A DNA stretch of 64,000 nt from Poriferisodalis sp965231925. GTDB taxonomy: Bacteria; Actinomycetota; Acidimicrobiia; Acidimicrobiales; Poriferisodalaceae. Positions 44,577 through 53,871 of the stretch are shown piece by piece. Below the pieces are notes generated by a model that ran no database searches, was not told the DNA's origin, and saw nothing but the letters and a program-made list of their open reading frames with translations. The translations under genes and the position numbers were made by a program. Numbering within the stretch: the stretch's first letter is position 1; every line of letters begins with the position of its first letter. Location: NCBI GenBank assembly GCA_965231925.1, contig OZ246894.1:2914001-2978000 (forward strand), given 5' to 3'.

Positions 44577-44938
44577 CGGCACAGTGCCGCTCGGGTCGTC
44601 ATGACCGACCCGCCGCAGCCGCCGGCTGAGGGACTCGCCCGCGTTCTTGGCACGAACATGTTCGCATAGCGACGAAAATTGTGCCAAGAAGATAAACACC
44701 TGCTGCGGGTGCGTGATGTTTTGGCTAATTTCAGTCTTTTTTAGCGTAGTTTTAGGTGCGTGACGGCGGACACACGAGGGCAGTCGCCGAGCGGATCGAT
44801 CAACCGCTCTATCGAGTCGCGGGCTCGGACGGCATCATCGGTGAAGAACTGCGGCTGTGCGCCATGTCGATACGTGTGACGACCGCTTCGAACACGAGCG
44901 GCAGGTGCGATGCAGTGGTCTCGCTCAGCCGTCAGGTC
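44577..44938. other. Intergenic stretch containing hairpin element 1
   Basis: Apart from the hairpin at 44644-44690, it has an AT-rich patch near 44715-44755 with a T run and no recognisable gene. The hairpin plus T run could terminate the prepilin peptidase transcript. Confidence 0.5.
44644..44690 (+). repeat. Hairpin element, copy 1
   Basis: TTCTTGGCAC and GTGCCAAGAA form a 10-bp stem around a 27-nt loop that itself contains the palindrome GAACATGTTC and the sequence GCATAGCGACGAAAATT. A diverged copy in the same orientation lies at 45940-45985. Confidence 0.75.
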
Positions 44939-45655
44939 TCACGTCGGTCCGATTGCTGAGGGCACGATGGCCGCTTGGAACGCATCGACCCGATTCACCA
45001 CAGCGCGGAGGTCCACCCGCATCTCGTCGATGCGGCGATCCACGCCGTCGACGCGTTTGTCGACAGCGTCGATCTTGACGTCCACCGCGTCGAACCGCGA
45101 TTCGACGCCGTCGAACCGCGAGTCAACGGCTTGGAACCGCGAATCCACGATGTCAAAACGTGACTCCACCGATTCGAAACGTGAATCCATGGCATCGAAA
45201 CGAGCGTCGACCTGCTCAAAACGAGCGTGGATCAGACCGCTCTGATCCACGAAACGCTGATCCACAGCATTAAAGCGAACATCGACCTGCTCAAAACGAA
45301 CGTCGACCTGCTCGAAACGAGAGTGGATCAGAGCGCTCTGATCCACGAAACGCTGATCCACAGCATTAAAGCGAACATCGACCTGCTCAAAACGAACGTC
45401 GACCTGCTCGAAACGAGAGTCGATCAGAGCGCTCTGGTCCACGAACCGCTGATCCACAGCGTCGAAACGAGCGTTGACGAGATCGGTGACTCCGTCGATG
45501 CGGCTATTGACGACGTTGACCACATGTGTGACCCCGTCGATGCGATCGGAGACTCCTCCGAAGCCCCATCTGATCAGCGCCCACACCCCGCCCGCGAACG
45601 CGATCGCAATCGTGGCGAAGACGGTGATCAACGGCGGCACGCTCGCCCATTCCAT
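44939..45655 (-). CDS. Membrane-anchored repetitive coiled-coil protein
   Basis: 238 residues. One N-terminal membrane segment (LITVFATIAIAFAGGVWALI) is followed almost entirely by seven-residue repeats of the form RF-x-x-V-D-x (RFEQVDVRFEQVDVRFNAVD), predicted to form a long coiled coil. The longer variant RFVDQSALIHS recurs every 32 residues and matches 96-bp DNA repeats. Function unknown; long heptad rods of this sort act as spacers or scaffolds. It is sandwiched between the prepilin peptidase and a decayed copy of that gene's 3' end. Confidence 0.75.
   Translation of the reverse strand: MEWASVPPLITVFATIAIAFAGGVWALIRWGFGGVSDRIDGVTHVVNVVNSRIDGVTDLVNARFDAVDQRFVDQSALIDSRFEQVDVRFEQVDVRFNAVDQRFVDQSALIHSRFEQVDVRFEQVDVRFNAVDQRFVDQSGLIHARFEQVDARFDAMDSRFESVESRFDIVDSRFQAVDSRFDGVESRFDAVDVKIDAVDKRVDGVDRRIDEMRVDLRAVVNRVDAFQAAIVPSAIGPT
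45230..45470 (-). repeat. Tandem 96-bp repeats in the coiled-coil gene
   Basis: Units begin at 45230, 45326 and 45422. The first two differ by only a couple of bases; the third is partial and more diverged. Each encodes 32 residues in frame, so expansion or contraction keeps the reading frame. Confidence 0.9.
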
Positions 45656-46023
45656 GAGTCAACGATACGCGACGCGAGGAACGCCGCAAGCGCTTTTTCG
45701 GGGGATCGCTCCGCAGCATGTCGAGCGTCGACCAGCACACGCTGCAAACGCTCTTGCCGGGCACGAACTGTGGGTGGAACGACCGCGAGAACCCCGCCCT
45801 CGCCATAGCGCTCATCATCAACCGACTCGCACTCCGCCGCACCGTGCCCTGATGGCAGCGCACCGCACGCCGCACCAGCGGCAGAACCAGCCGTCGCGCC
45901 CCTGACTCAGATCGTTGCCGCCGACGGCCGCATGTCGCGTTCTTGGCACAACAAAGTTCACATAGCGACGAAAATTGTGTCAAGGACGTCTGAGCCGGCT
46001 GGCCCGGACGCTGCTGGACCTCG
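45656..46023. other. Region with remnant of a duplicated prepilin-peptidase 3' end and hairpin element 2
   Basis: Positions about 45800-45852 resemble the last 50 bases of the prepilin peptidase gene (GCGCTCATCATC, AACCGACTCGCA, CCGTGCC) with a small deletion and lost frame. The hairpin copy follows at 45940-45985. No intact gene is present. Confidence 0.6.
45940..45985 (+). repeat. Hairpin element, copy 2
   Basis: TTCTTGGCAC pairs with GTGTCAAGGA through eight Watson-Crick and two G-T pairs, so pairing survives although the sequence has drifted from copy 1. The loop keeps CATAGCGACGAAAATT. Confidence 0.7.
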
Positions 46024-46653
46024 CTATTCCTTGATTAAGCACTTTGCTTGAGGTATCCCTGCTTTCGCCTCCGCATCGGTGGCAACCTTCAATATGTCGT
46101 CCTTATACTCCCCGCTGGGGGGCTTCTTGAAAGCGACCTCGATGTCCTTTGCCTCCACGCCGGCATCGCCGTAGGTGATCCTGAGCCGCTTGCACTTCGT
46201 TTCGTAGTGACGCTCCCAATCGTCCCAATCTTCAATGGTTCGGGGCTGATCTTCCGTGGGCCGTCTAGCCTCGACTTGGATCTGGTCGCCAGCGAGTTGG
46301 GCGGCGACGTAGCGGGCGTTGCTGCCTGCTACCTGTTCGGAGACGTCTGAGACGACGTTTTGGACGAGCACGACGGCCAGTGCGGCGATGCCGGCCACGG
46401 CCGCCACGATCAGCAGCCACTCCAGCGTGGTCAGGCCCCGCTCGTCTCGGACTCTGCGGCCTGCGGCAGCTCGATCCGGGCGGACGCGTGGCTCGGTTGC
46501 AGAGTCGGCCGATGGGATCGTGGCCTCATCATCGCCACGCTCCGAGCGCACCGCGGTGCCGCTGTGCCTCCGGCTGGCTGCCGGACTGCGTTTGCAGTTC
46601 GGCGAGACCGTGCCGGTACCGGATGGGGACGTAGGAGTGCACCTTGGCGTCAT
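46024..46653 (-). CDS. Flp-type pilin-like protein with long C-terminal domain
   Basis: 209 residues from ATG 46653 (an ATG at 46806 is also in frame). RDERGLTTLEWLLIVAAVAG is the type IV pilin signature: processing region before the hydrophobic helix and Glu five residues into the mature protein. The helix continues to ALAVVLVQNVV. About 110 residues follow, much longer than classical Flp pilins (about 50-60 in total), so this could be a minor pilin. A basic, Ser-rich leader precedes it. Confidence 0.75.
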   Translation of the reverse strand: MTPRCTPTSPSGTGTVSPNCKRSPAASRRHSGTAVRSERGDDEATIPSADSATEPRVRPDRAAAGRRVRDERGLTTLEWLLIVAAVAGIAALAVVLVQNVVSDVSEQVAGSNARYVAAQLAGDQIQVEARRPTEDQPRTIEDWDDWERHYETKCKRLRITYGDAGVEAKDIEVAFKKPPSGEYKDDILKVATDAEAKAGIPQAKCLIKE

Positions 46654-46839
46654 GCCCAGCAGAATACCGTGGCGAAGCCGGTCCAGCGGATCGCTCGATG
46701 CATGACTGTTCGGCGCCTGCGCCTCAGCGACGAATGCCATACCGGCAAACAGTGCCGCGGCGGGCGACACGGAGGTCGACGCTGAACCCGTGCCCCGCCG
46801 GCACATCGAGCACCCGCGGAGATGTCGGCGCCTCGGTTG

Positions 46840-47943
46840 TCAGCCGATGGAAGCCGGCCTGGTCGACACGACCCGCCAGACCTGCCCGCCGTCGTCCCAC
46901 ATCTGCAGTTGCCACTCGAAGGCTCTCCCGCTCGATGCGCTCGAGCACGCCGCGAAGAACGTCCGGAGGCTCGTCGAGCCTTCCCCGGTGTAGGTGTACA
47001 CGGGATGGCCGACGCCTTGTCGAAGCTGCACGAGGTCGATGCCGCTGCCGCAGGCCGAGGCGATCTGCGCCGGCGAACTGCCCCTGCCTGCCAGACGCAT
47101 TCTGCTTCCGAAACTCGCCGCATATCCGCCCTTGTCGTTGATGGCGACCTGGCAGAACCAAATCGAACCCTTGGGCTTGTCTCGGTCACAATTCGCCGCC
47201 CACTGCACCGTCGGATCGGTCGGCGGATCAGGCTTCACCGGCGGATCGGGCTCGGTCACCGGCGGGTCCGGCTCGGTCACCGGCGGGTCCGGCTCGGTCA
47301 CCGGCGGGTCGGGCTCGGTGGCGGTCGCCACGGCAGTCTGGGCGAAGCCGCGCGCCGGCACGTGGAGCGCCTCGGCCGACAGCGGCACGACCGGGAACAA
47401 CCCCTGCAGGGGCGCGACAGCGACATCGCTGTCGCACTCCACCCGCACCATTGCGGCCCCGCTTGCCTCATCGATCTCGACGAACCTCGGCGTGTCCCCC
47501 GCAGACGGCGCCGCCGCTCCTCGAGCCCCGCCCAAGCACGCCCAGGTCGCAGCATGGGATTCCAGCGCCAGCGCCACAACGGCGTCGGCGTCGGCGACGC
47601 ACTCGGCTACAGCTGCTGCGTCCGGCTCGTCGTCCTGGCGCGAGTCCGCGCACGCGCCGGCCGCCATCGCACCCGCAACAGCGGCTTCCTCCGCAGCGAG
47701 CTCGAGGCCCAAGCTGGTGTTGCCGGTTCGGCCCGCCCAAACGACGAACAGCACCAGCAGCGACAACAGCGGCACCATGAGCACTACTTCCAAGCCGACC
47801 GAGCCGTGCTCGCATGACCGCCCCTGCGGCGCATCGCAGCACGTCCTGAACTGCCCCAAGCGCGACCGCACAGCGCTGTCGGTCGCCTGTCTCGTCACCT
47901 CAGCGATCTGACCGGCGCCCGGCGGAAGTCCGCGACACACCAC
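46840..47943 (-). CDS. TadE-like pilus assembly protein with proline-rich linker
   Basis: 367 residues from GTG 47943, whose G is shared with the stop of the upstream giant gene (TAGTG); GTG 47898 is an alternative. The TadE-type helix GSVGLEVVLMVPLLSLLVLF is near residue 50. About 150 residues with several Cys follow, then four TEPDPPV repeats, then a C-terminal Cys-containing domain. TadE-like pseudopilins are processed by the prepilin peptidase and needed for Tad pilus assembly. The linker suggests an exposed terminal domain. Confidence 0.75.
   Translation of the reverse strand: MVCRGLPPGAGQIAEVTRQATDSAVRSRLGQFRTCCDAPQGRSCEHGSVGLEVVLMVPLLSLLVLFVVWAGRTGNTSLGLELAAEEAAVAGAMAAGACADSRQDDEPDAAAVAECVADADAVVALALESHAATWACLGGARGAAAPSAGDTPRFVEIDEASGAAMVRVECDSDVAVAPLQGLFPVVPLSAEALHVPARGFAQTAVATATEPDPPVTEPDPPVTEPDPPVTEPDPPVKPDPPTDPTVQWAANCDRDKPKGSIWFCQVAINDKGGYAASFGSRMRLAGRGSSPAQIASACGSGIDLVQLRQGVGHPVYTYTGEGSTSLRTFFAACSSASSGRAFEWQLQMWDDGGQVWRVVSTRPASIG
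47237..47320 (-). repeat. Four 21-bp tandem repeats encoding TEPDPPV
   Basis: Units at 47237-47257, 47258-47278, 47279-47299 and 47300-47320, nearly identical. Each adds seven residues in frame, giving a proline-rich hinge whose length can vary. Confidence 0.9.
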
Positions 47944-50900
47944 TAGGGGTCATCTCGCAGATCGAGGTCGTCGTCGTTGATGAAGACGGTGTGGCGCCCC
48001 CGATACTGGTTGCCATCATATCGAAGCCGCTTGACGATACTAATGTGCTTTTGGTGCTCGGGCGGCACCTCGAGATAGATGTAGAAAGACTCTCGTTCTT
48101 CGACGATGTCGTCGTCGCAGAGGTACACGAGCGCCACCGCCCGATGCTCGCCCTTCTCCCAGATGATGCCGGGCGGGTCCGGCACGGGTTCCACATCGCC
48201 GCCCTCCGCGCACGGCTTGACCTCCGCGGTTATGGAGGCGAGAGCGATGTCGACTTGATACCTCTCGCGGGCGTAGGCAGGCTCCGCGTCGTCCGTGTTA
48301 CTCCATATCGAGTAGTAGCACTGGATCTCGAGGCTGCTCTCGAGCACCTCAGTGCGGCAGCCAACGTGATCGGGCACGCCTATCAGGGTCAATGTCCTTC
48401 GGCCTCGGCCGATCTCGGTGCTCGGCGACGCATCGACGCGATGCACCTGCCATGTGATGTCCACCAGTTCCCGGTTGTCGTTGACATCGTCAGTGCATAC
48501 TTCGATGACGTCGAGGGCGACGCGTCGCAGCGACCTAGCCGGGACCGTCACTGCGGTGGCTGTCCCGGTGGTGAGCTGTTCGTAGTCGACGCCGGCATCG
48601 CCGCATTCGCCGCGCAGCGCAGCAGTCTCGGCGATCTTGCGAGTCTTGGACCGGCTCGGCGTGCCCGGCCCCGTCGACACGGCAACCGTTACTGTCGCCG
48701 CCTCGGTGGTCGTGTTGACCAGCGCAATCTCGCACTCCACCGTGTCGCCCTCGTATGCGATCGCATTGCGGTCGCAACCCCCGGCTTCGAGCACAGGCGT
48801 GTCGGTCAAATGCACCCGGGCGGTGCCCGCACCGAACCGAGCCGAACTGCCCGCCGCCTTCGCGTACCAGCTGATCCTGAAAGCCTCGGTCTGCTCAAGG
48901 TCCGCGTCAGCGCAGGTCGACACCCCGAATTCGACGGTCTGCGTCGCGCCCGCAGAAATCGTGTACCACCTAGAGCCGAAACTCGCCACATCGACGCCCG
49001 CGTCGGAACAGTCGCCCACATTCACGCTCAGCGGAATCATCTGCACTCGAACGCTCACCGATTGCACAGCAGGCGCCGACAATGAGAAACGGCACCTCAT
49101 CGGCTGGCCCTCCACCAGTGCCTGATCCGCGCACCCGGTCAGCGTCGGAGTGTCGTCGACGATCTCGAAACTGCGCATGCCGCTCAGCGTGGCTCGGCTC
49201 GGCGGCTCGTTGCCCAGCACCGCATCCCATGCCACCGTGAACGGCTCCGCGCGCAGGTCGTAGCCATCGCTGCACACCTGCAATCGCAGCTGCACGCTGG
49301 CATCGCTCGCCATCGACGCGATCGTCGCCGGGCTCGACACGACCTCGACGTCGTTGCCGTCCGCGCACTTGCCGACTGTCGCCGTGTCACCGTCGGTGGC
49401 GCCCACGTCGTGCGACAGCGTGATGTCGTGCACGCTGCGCACAGACGTGGAGAAGCCGCACCGCACCTCGTCGCCTTCGCTCAGCCCGCCGGAAGGAATG
49501 CCGGATCCGTCGGCCAGGCTGCACGACATCGAGATGGCTGGCCGGTCGTCGTCCACGATGGTGATCGTGTGCTTGTCCCAAGTGTCGAACATCGCCCGGC
49601 AGGCGGCGGTCGCGTCGCTCGTGCGGAACTGGTCGACGCATTGGGCCTGCGGATTCGAAGCGATCGGCGTGAGGTCACGCTGCCAGTAGCGGGCGAGCAC
49701 TATCTGCTCGTCGCCCTCGTGCAGATCGTCACCGCACACCGTCACCCGCGTCTGCCACGAATTCCGTGTCGCCGACACGGCCAGATGTCCAGCGCTCTTT
49801 CGGATGTCCGCCGTGCCAGGCGCACAACGCGACGCTGTCGAAGCTGGCTGCGATGACGTCGCCACCGGCAGCGTCACGTGCATCACACGCGACGCACGCC
49901 ACGAACCGGATGTGACCGAATGCGTACACCGGAGCTCATTCGTCGAATTCGATGCCGGCTCGGCGATCCGAGCGTCGCAGCCCAGGGTCGATTTCGGCAA
50001 GATGGTGATCTCGCTGCTGCCGGTGAGCGAGCCCCATCGGCCGCCCAGCGTCGCCGTCCACGCGATGGTGAAGGTCTCCGCGGTGTCGTCTCGGTCGTCG
50101 CATGTGGTGAGATCGAGGTCCGCGTCGGCCGAAGCGCCGCTCACAGCGAATCCCGACGGCTTGGCGGCGACCGCGAAGTCTCGGTCGCCGCTCGGGAGGC
50201 ACGGCGCGCCCTGCTGGGCTGTGTCGCCGCTGGCGCCGCCGACGCTCACAGCCAAACCCACGGCACGATCAGGCGCAGGGGACATCCCGAATGAGCATCG
50301 CAGCGCCTCGCCCTCGAGCACTTGAGGCGTCGGCGTGCAGTCCATGGCGACGACGGGACTGTCGTTGTCATCGATGCCTGCGGAGGCGGAGTCCCAGTCG
50401 CCGAGTTCCGTCGCGCAGGCCGTGCTGCGTGCCGCAGGCGCCTTCGTCGCGCACGCGATGTCGGACTCGGCCGGGTCGGCCTTCCAGCGCAGCGTCAGCG
50501 ACTCCGGCGCCAGACCCTCATGGACGCTGTCGTGGCAGATCGGCACATCGACCTGCACATGGGACACCGGCGGCGAGGCATCGAGGTCCAGCGCTGCGGT
50601 CCCCCAGGTGCGCTTGTAGTCGTGCGTGCCGTCGACGGCGGTGCATGACTCGGCCTCGGATGCACGCAGCGCGCCCGCTGCGACTTGCATGGTGGTGTAT
50701 GCAACCTCCACCGCGCCCTGCGTCGCCCCGGACGGCGCAGCGAACTCGCACGTCACGGTCGTGGCGGGCTTGGGGTCGTCAGTGGCGCTGGCCGGCTCGA
50801 CGCCCGCGGCACACGATACGTCCGGCGTGAAGTCCGCCGTGGGCTCGGGGCGCGTGTCGGGCCCTGGCTCTTCGTCGGGCAGGTAGGTGACGAAACCCCC

Positions 50901-52313
50901 GCTCGCGCCCGTCGCTGTAAGGGTGATGGGATAGCGCTCCACATCGCTGTCGCCGTCCTGTCCGGCGACTCGGTCGCGGGCGTCCTGATATGCCGAAGGG
51001 TCCTCCTCAAGGCTGCACTGGGCTGGCCCCGCCGACTCCGAGCCGTCTGCCTGACTGCCGCCGACGTCGGCTGTGGCTGCGCCTTCGGCGCTGATCTGGC
51101 GACCGTTCGGCCACACCTGCGAGGCAGCCCATCCCGCGCTCTCCCAAGTTGCGGCGAGGGTCACGTAGACCGCAGCAGCGTCTCCGCCCTCGCCGCACAC
51201 GTACCACCGGCCCGCCGAGCCCGGCTGCTGCCCAGCCGAGATCGTCACGCCCAGCGGGTTGGTGTGATAGCCGGCCACTGCGTCGATGCCTTCGTAGCCC
51301 AGGTCGCGGTACACCGCCTCCATCAGTTCCACGCACAGCCGCGCCTGCTCGACGCTCACGAGCGCACGAGATGGAACCACCTCATGTGCCCAGAGTTGTT
51401 CCACCAGCAACCGTGCCGACCAGTGCTCGTACCGGACTTCGGTCGGATCGGCCGGATCGGCAGTCCAGACGTAGGCGAACTCGGGGCCGTCATTCTCATC
51501 GCCGTCCAGATCGCCGGGCCAACCGCGCGCCGACACTTCGCGGGCCGGCGACGCATCATCGACGTCGACGCCTTCCCGTTCGACCAGGTCCAGCAGCTCG
51601 CCCAACAGGAGCGCATGGGACTCCAGCACCGCCCACAGCTCGCCCGCCCGCGCGCCGCTCAGCGAGACCTCAGACGCAGCGAGCAAGCCCAGATCGGCGC
51701 CGGAACCGTCCAGATGTTCCGTCAGCCCAGCGGCGTCAGCGTCGACGGGCACGTCCGCTCGCCCCAGCAGAGCAGTCAGTTCGTCGTCGTCACCCGCCGC
51801 GCTCAGCACGTCGTCGACTTCGGCCGTGCTCGCCTTCAGCACTGCGAGCGCGCCGTCCCGCCACACCAGGACACCTTTGGCCACACCACGCACGTAGTTC
51901 GAGTTCTTCTCGGCCACGCCGTCGCTGGGGTCCGAATCGCTGCCCAGCATCGCCGGGTCGCACGCCTGGGTCACCGACACCACCGGTCCGGAGCGGTCCG
52001 CATTCAACGCCAGCGCCACGCTCGCAACATCGTCTGCGGCATCCCGCGCCGACAAATCGGCTGCCAACCACTGCGGCACCACAAGCGCCACCACGCCGCC
52101 GAGCACGCCGACGGGCACCATCAGCACCGACCACAACACCACCGCGCCGCCGCGGACGCCGCGGACGCCTGCGCTGCGCCTGAAGCGCCCAGGTGATCCG
52201 CCCCGGGTCTTGCGCAGGCTGCTGTTCGCAGTTCTCTGCGCTCGACATGGCGTGGCCGACGCCCTGGTCAACGCCTTGATGGCGTCGAACGCCGCCCGCA
52301 GCCGATGCACCAT
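47943..52313 (-). CDS. Giant Tad-locus protein with Calx-beta-like repeats
   Basis: 1456 residues. A basic N-terminus leads to one membrane helix (GAVVLWSVLMVPVGVLGGVV) of the TadE/TadG type. About 450 residues of an alpha-rich region follow, then six or so ~110-residue repeats. Each repeat ends in an acidic motif such as IDDNDSP, TITIVDDDRP, FEIVDDTP or FINDDDLD and carries paired Cys. Alternating EGE/EGD...CxF strands and DD endings resemble Calx-beta domains, often calcium-binding in adhesins. The gene sits among pilin and pseudopilin genes, so it may be a pilus tip adhesin or anchor (inference). Confidence 0.75.
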   Translation of the reverse strand: MVHRLRAAFDAIKALTRASATPCRAQRTANSSLRKTRGGSPGRFRRSAGVRGVRGGAVVLWSVLMVPVGVLGGVVALVVPQWLAADLSARDAADDVASVALALNADRSGPVVSVTQACDPAMLGSDSDPSDGVAEKNSNYVRGVAKGVLVWRDGALAVLKASTAEVDDVLSAAGDDDELTALLGRADVPVDADAAGLTEHLDGSGADLGLLAASEVSLSGARAGELWAVLESHALLLGELLDLVEREGVDVDDASPAREVSARGWPGDLDGDENDGPEFAYVWTADPADPTEVRYEHWSARLLVEQLWAHEVVPSRALVSVEQARLCVELMEAVYRDLGYEGIDAVAGYHTNPLGVTISAGQQPGSAGRWYVCGEGGDAAAVYVTLAATWESAGWAASQVWPNGRQISAEGAATADVGGSQADGSESAGPAQCSLEEDPSAYQDARDRVAGQDGDSDVERYPITLTATGASGGFVTYLPDEEPGPDTRPEPTADFTPDVSCAAGVEPASATDDPKPATTVTCEFAAPSGATQGAVEVAYTTMQVAAGALRASEAESCTAVDGTHDYKRTWGTAALDLDASPPVSHVQVDVPICHDSVHEGLAPESLTLRWKADPAESDIACATKAPAARSTACATELGDWDSASAGIDDNDSPVVAMDCTPTPQVLEGEALRCSFGMSPAPDRAVGLAVSVGGASGDTAQQGAPCLPSGDRDFAVAAKPSGFAVSGASADADLDLTTCDDRDDTAETFTIAWTATLGGRWGSLTGSSEITILPKSTLGCDARIAEPASNSTNELRCTHSVTSGSWRASRVMHVTLPVATSSQPASTASRCAPGTADIRKSAGHLAVSATRNSWQTRVTVCGDDLHEGDEQIVLARYWQRDLTPIASNPQAQCVDQFRTSDATAACRAMFDTWDKHTITIVDDDRPAISMSCSLADGSGIPSGGLSEGDEVRCGFSTSVRSVHDITLSHDVGATDGDTATVGKCADGNDVEVVSSPATIASMASDASVQLRLQVCSDGYDLRAEPFTVAWDAVLGNEPPSRATLSGMRSFEIVDDTPTLTGCADQALVEGQPMRCRFSLSAPAVQSVSVRVQMIPLSVNVGDCSDAGVDVASFGSRWYTISAGATQTVEFGVSTCADADLEQTEAFRISWYAKAAGSSARFGAGTARVHLTDTPVLEAGGCDRNAIAYEGDTVECEIALVNTTTEAATVTVAVSTGPGTPSRSKTRKIAETAALRGECGDAGVDYEQLTTGTATAVTVPARSLRRVALDVIEVCTDDVNDNRELVDITWQVHRVDASPSTEIGRGRRTLTLIGVPDHVGCRTEVLESSLEIQCYYSIWSNTDDAEPAYARERYQVDIALASITAEVKPCAEGGDVEPVPDPPGIIWEKGEHRAVALVYLCDDDIVEERESFYIYLEVPPEHQKHISIVKRLRYDGNQYRGRHTVFINDDDLDLRDDP

Positions 52314-52513
52314 GACGCGAAACTAGCCTCGATACGGGATCGCTTGGGCCAAGGCGAGACTGTCAGGATCCACGGAACTGCCCGTGACCGGCAGGTCACG
52401 CCCGAAGCACAGGCCTTCGAGTGTCTCAGCCGGTCTGCGGGGACTCTCGGCCCACAGGCCGCGGTCCCCGCTGGCAGGCCCGAAACCCTCGAACGACTGA
52501 GAATTGTGCCGCC

Positions 52514-53170
52514 ATGCCGATGTTTGAACGCCAGCGCCGAACGACGGCGCTCACACGGCATCCTGCTCAACGACCCGGACGCGGCGCAGGACGGCATGGG
52601 GCTGTCGCACGCGAGCGGCGCCGACGCGACCAGCGCGGCGAATCCCTGGCGTTCGTCGTCCTGTGGCCGGCGCTCATCATGCTCATCCTGCTGCTGCTGG
52701 TGCATGCCTTCATCGTCTCGAGTGCCCGCGCCGAGGCGTCCGTCGCCGCGTCGGAGGGGCTGCGGGCGGCATGGCGCTCCACGACCGGCGTCGACCCCGA
52801 TCGCGACTCCGGCGGCGCGCTGACCGAGGCCGCGCAGGGCGCTGTGGCAGAGACAGCGGCAAGCACGCAAGGCTGGCGCTGGTGGAACCCGGGCATCGCC
52901 GCCGTGTGGAGCACCTACTGCAATGAGGGCCGGGCGCCGACCGAGGAGGTGGAGAGCGGATGGGTGCGGGTGCAGATCGAAGGCGAGGTGAGCGGCCCGC
53001 TCTCCGCGCTGTGGCCAGGCCGTCTCGACACGGTCTACGCCGTCGCCGAAGGGCCGGCGGTGCTCTCAGCAACCGACACGGGCGCCGAGGGCACCCAACC
53101 CTGGACCCCGCCCGAGGCATGCGACAGCGCTGAGGATCCGAGCGAGTGCCTTCACCTGTGCGTCAGCTGA
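52514..53170 (+). CDS. TadE-like pilus assembly protein
   Basis: 218 residues from ATG 52514 (ATG 52520 equally possible). A basic N-terminus with RRDQRGES precedes the TadE helix LAFVVLWPALIMLILLLLVH (about 43-62). The following AEASVAASEGLRAAW with conserved alternation is typical for TadE-like proteins. The C-terminus is Cys-containing. It is the only gene of the pilus block, apart from the prepilin peptidase, on the plus strand, divergent from the giant gene and convergent with the pilin-like gene. Confidence 0.8.
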   Translation: MPMFERQRRTTALTRHPAQRPGRGAGRHGAVARERRRRDQRGESLAFVVLWPALIMLILLLLVHAFIVSSARAEASVAASEGLRAAWRSTTGVDPDRDSGGALTEAAQGAVAETAASTQGWRWWNPGIAAVWSTYCNEGRAPTEEVESGWVRVQIEGEVSGPLSALWPGRLDTVYAVAEGPAVLSATDTGAEGTQPWTPPEACDSAEDPSECLHLCVS

Positions 53171-53236
53171 TCCTGCGATGCAGCGGTGAGGCGCAGATCG
53201 GCAACTCGGCCGCCGCGACACCGGTGTGTCTCGGGC

Positions 53237-53812
53237 TCACGGCGAGGCCTCCTTCACCTGCAGCGCGCAACGTGCACGCACCAGCGATTGTGAGAAGCCC
53301 TCCCGGTCCGCCGGATCGCCGCCCGCCGGAGTCCATGCCGCCGTTTCGATCACGTTCGAGTACGGCCCGTCCTCGTCGTCGAGCGCCTCGCACTCGTCCC
53401 TGGGTCCGGGATGATCGCTGTGCCCGAGGGGAAACGTGTCCAACGGCTCGGTGTCGGCGGGCGGCGTCTCATCGCATGGCACCAAGTCGCTTGCCGTGGA
53501 CTCGTGGTTGCGGGGATTGCACTCGTGCCGGTAGGCGGCACTGGCTTCGTCCTCGTACAGCGCCGCCAGGATGTCCGCCTCGAGCAGCAGCGCTCGACGC
53601 GACTCATCGGTCCGCTCGACATCGGCGCCTTCGTCGAACACCCGCTGGGCGATCGCTGCCGCAGAGGCCGCGACAGCGGCGATCACGCCGACGATCAGGA
53701 GCCAGTCAAGCGTCGTCTGCCCTGTCCGGCCGTGCCGGCGGACAGAGCCGCGTCCGGCCACAGAGCATCCGCGGATCGGCGTGCTCGCCAGCCGGGGCGC
53801 CTGTGGTGTCAC
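53237..53812 (-). CDS. Flp-type pilin-like protein
   Basis: 191 residues from GTG 53812, 59 bp after tadC. RTGQTTLDWLLIVGVIAAVA corresponds to the pilin processing site and hydrophobic helix, with Asp where Glu5 is usual. About 130 residues follow, rich in acidic residues and His/Cys. Like the other pilin-like protein of this locus, it is far longer than typical Flp. The long ORF extending upstream is antisense to tadC and not used. Confidence 0.7.
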   Translation of the reverse strand: MTPQAPRLASTPIRGCSVAGRGSVRRHGRTGQTTLDWLLIVGVIAAVAASAAAIAQRVFDEGADVERTDESRRALLLEADILAALYEDEASAAYRHECNPRNHESTASDLVPCDETPPADTEPLDTFPLGHSDHPGPRDECEALDDEDGPYSNVIETAAWTPAGGDPADREGFSQSLVRARCALQVKEASP

Positions 53813-53871
53813 GCTGCGAGCCGCTGCGCTCGCGGGCCGCCGGGGCCTCGCCGCCGCCACTGGGCGAGGCC

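Noticed and set aside
45230..45470. CRISPR array
   Set aside because: The 96-bp units are directly adjacent with no spacers, keep one reading frame, and encode a coiled coil.
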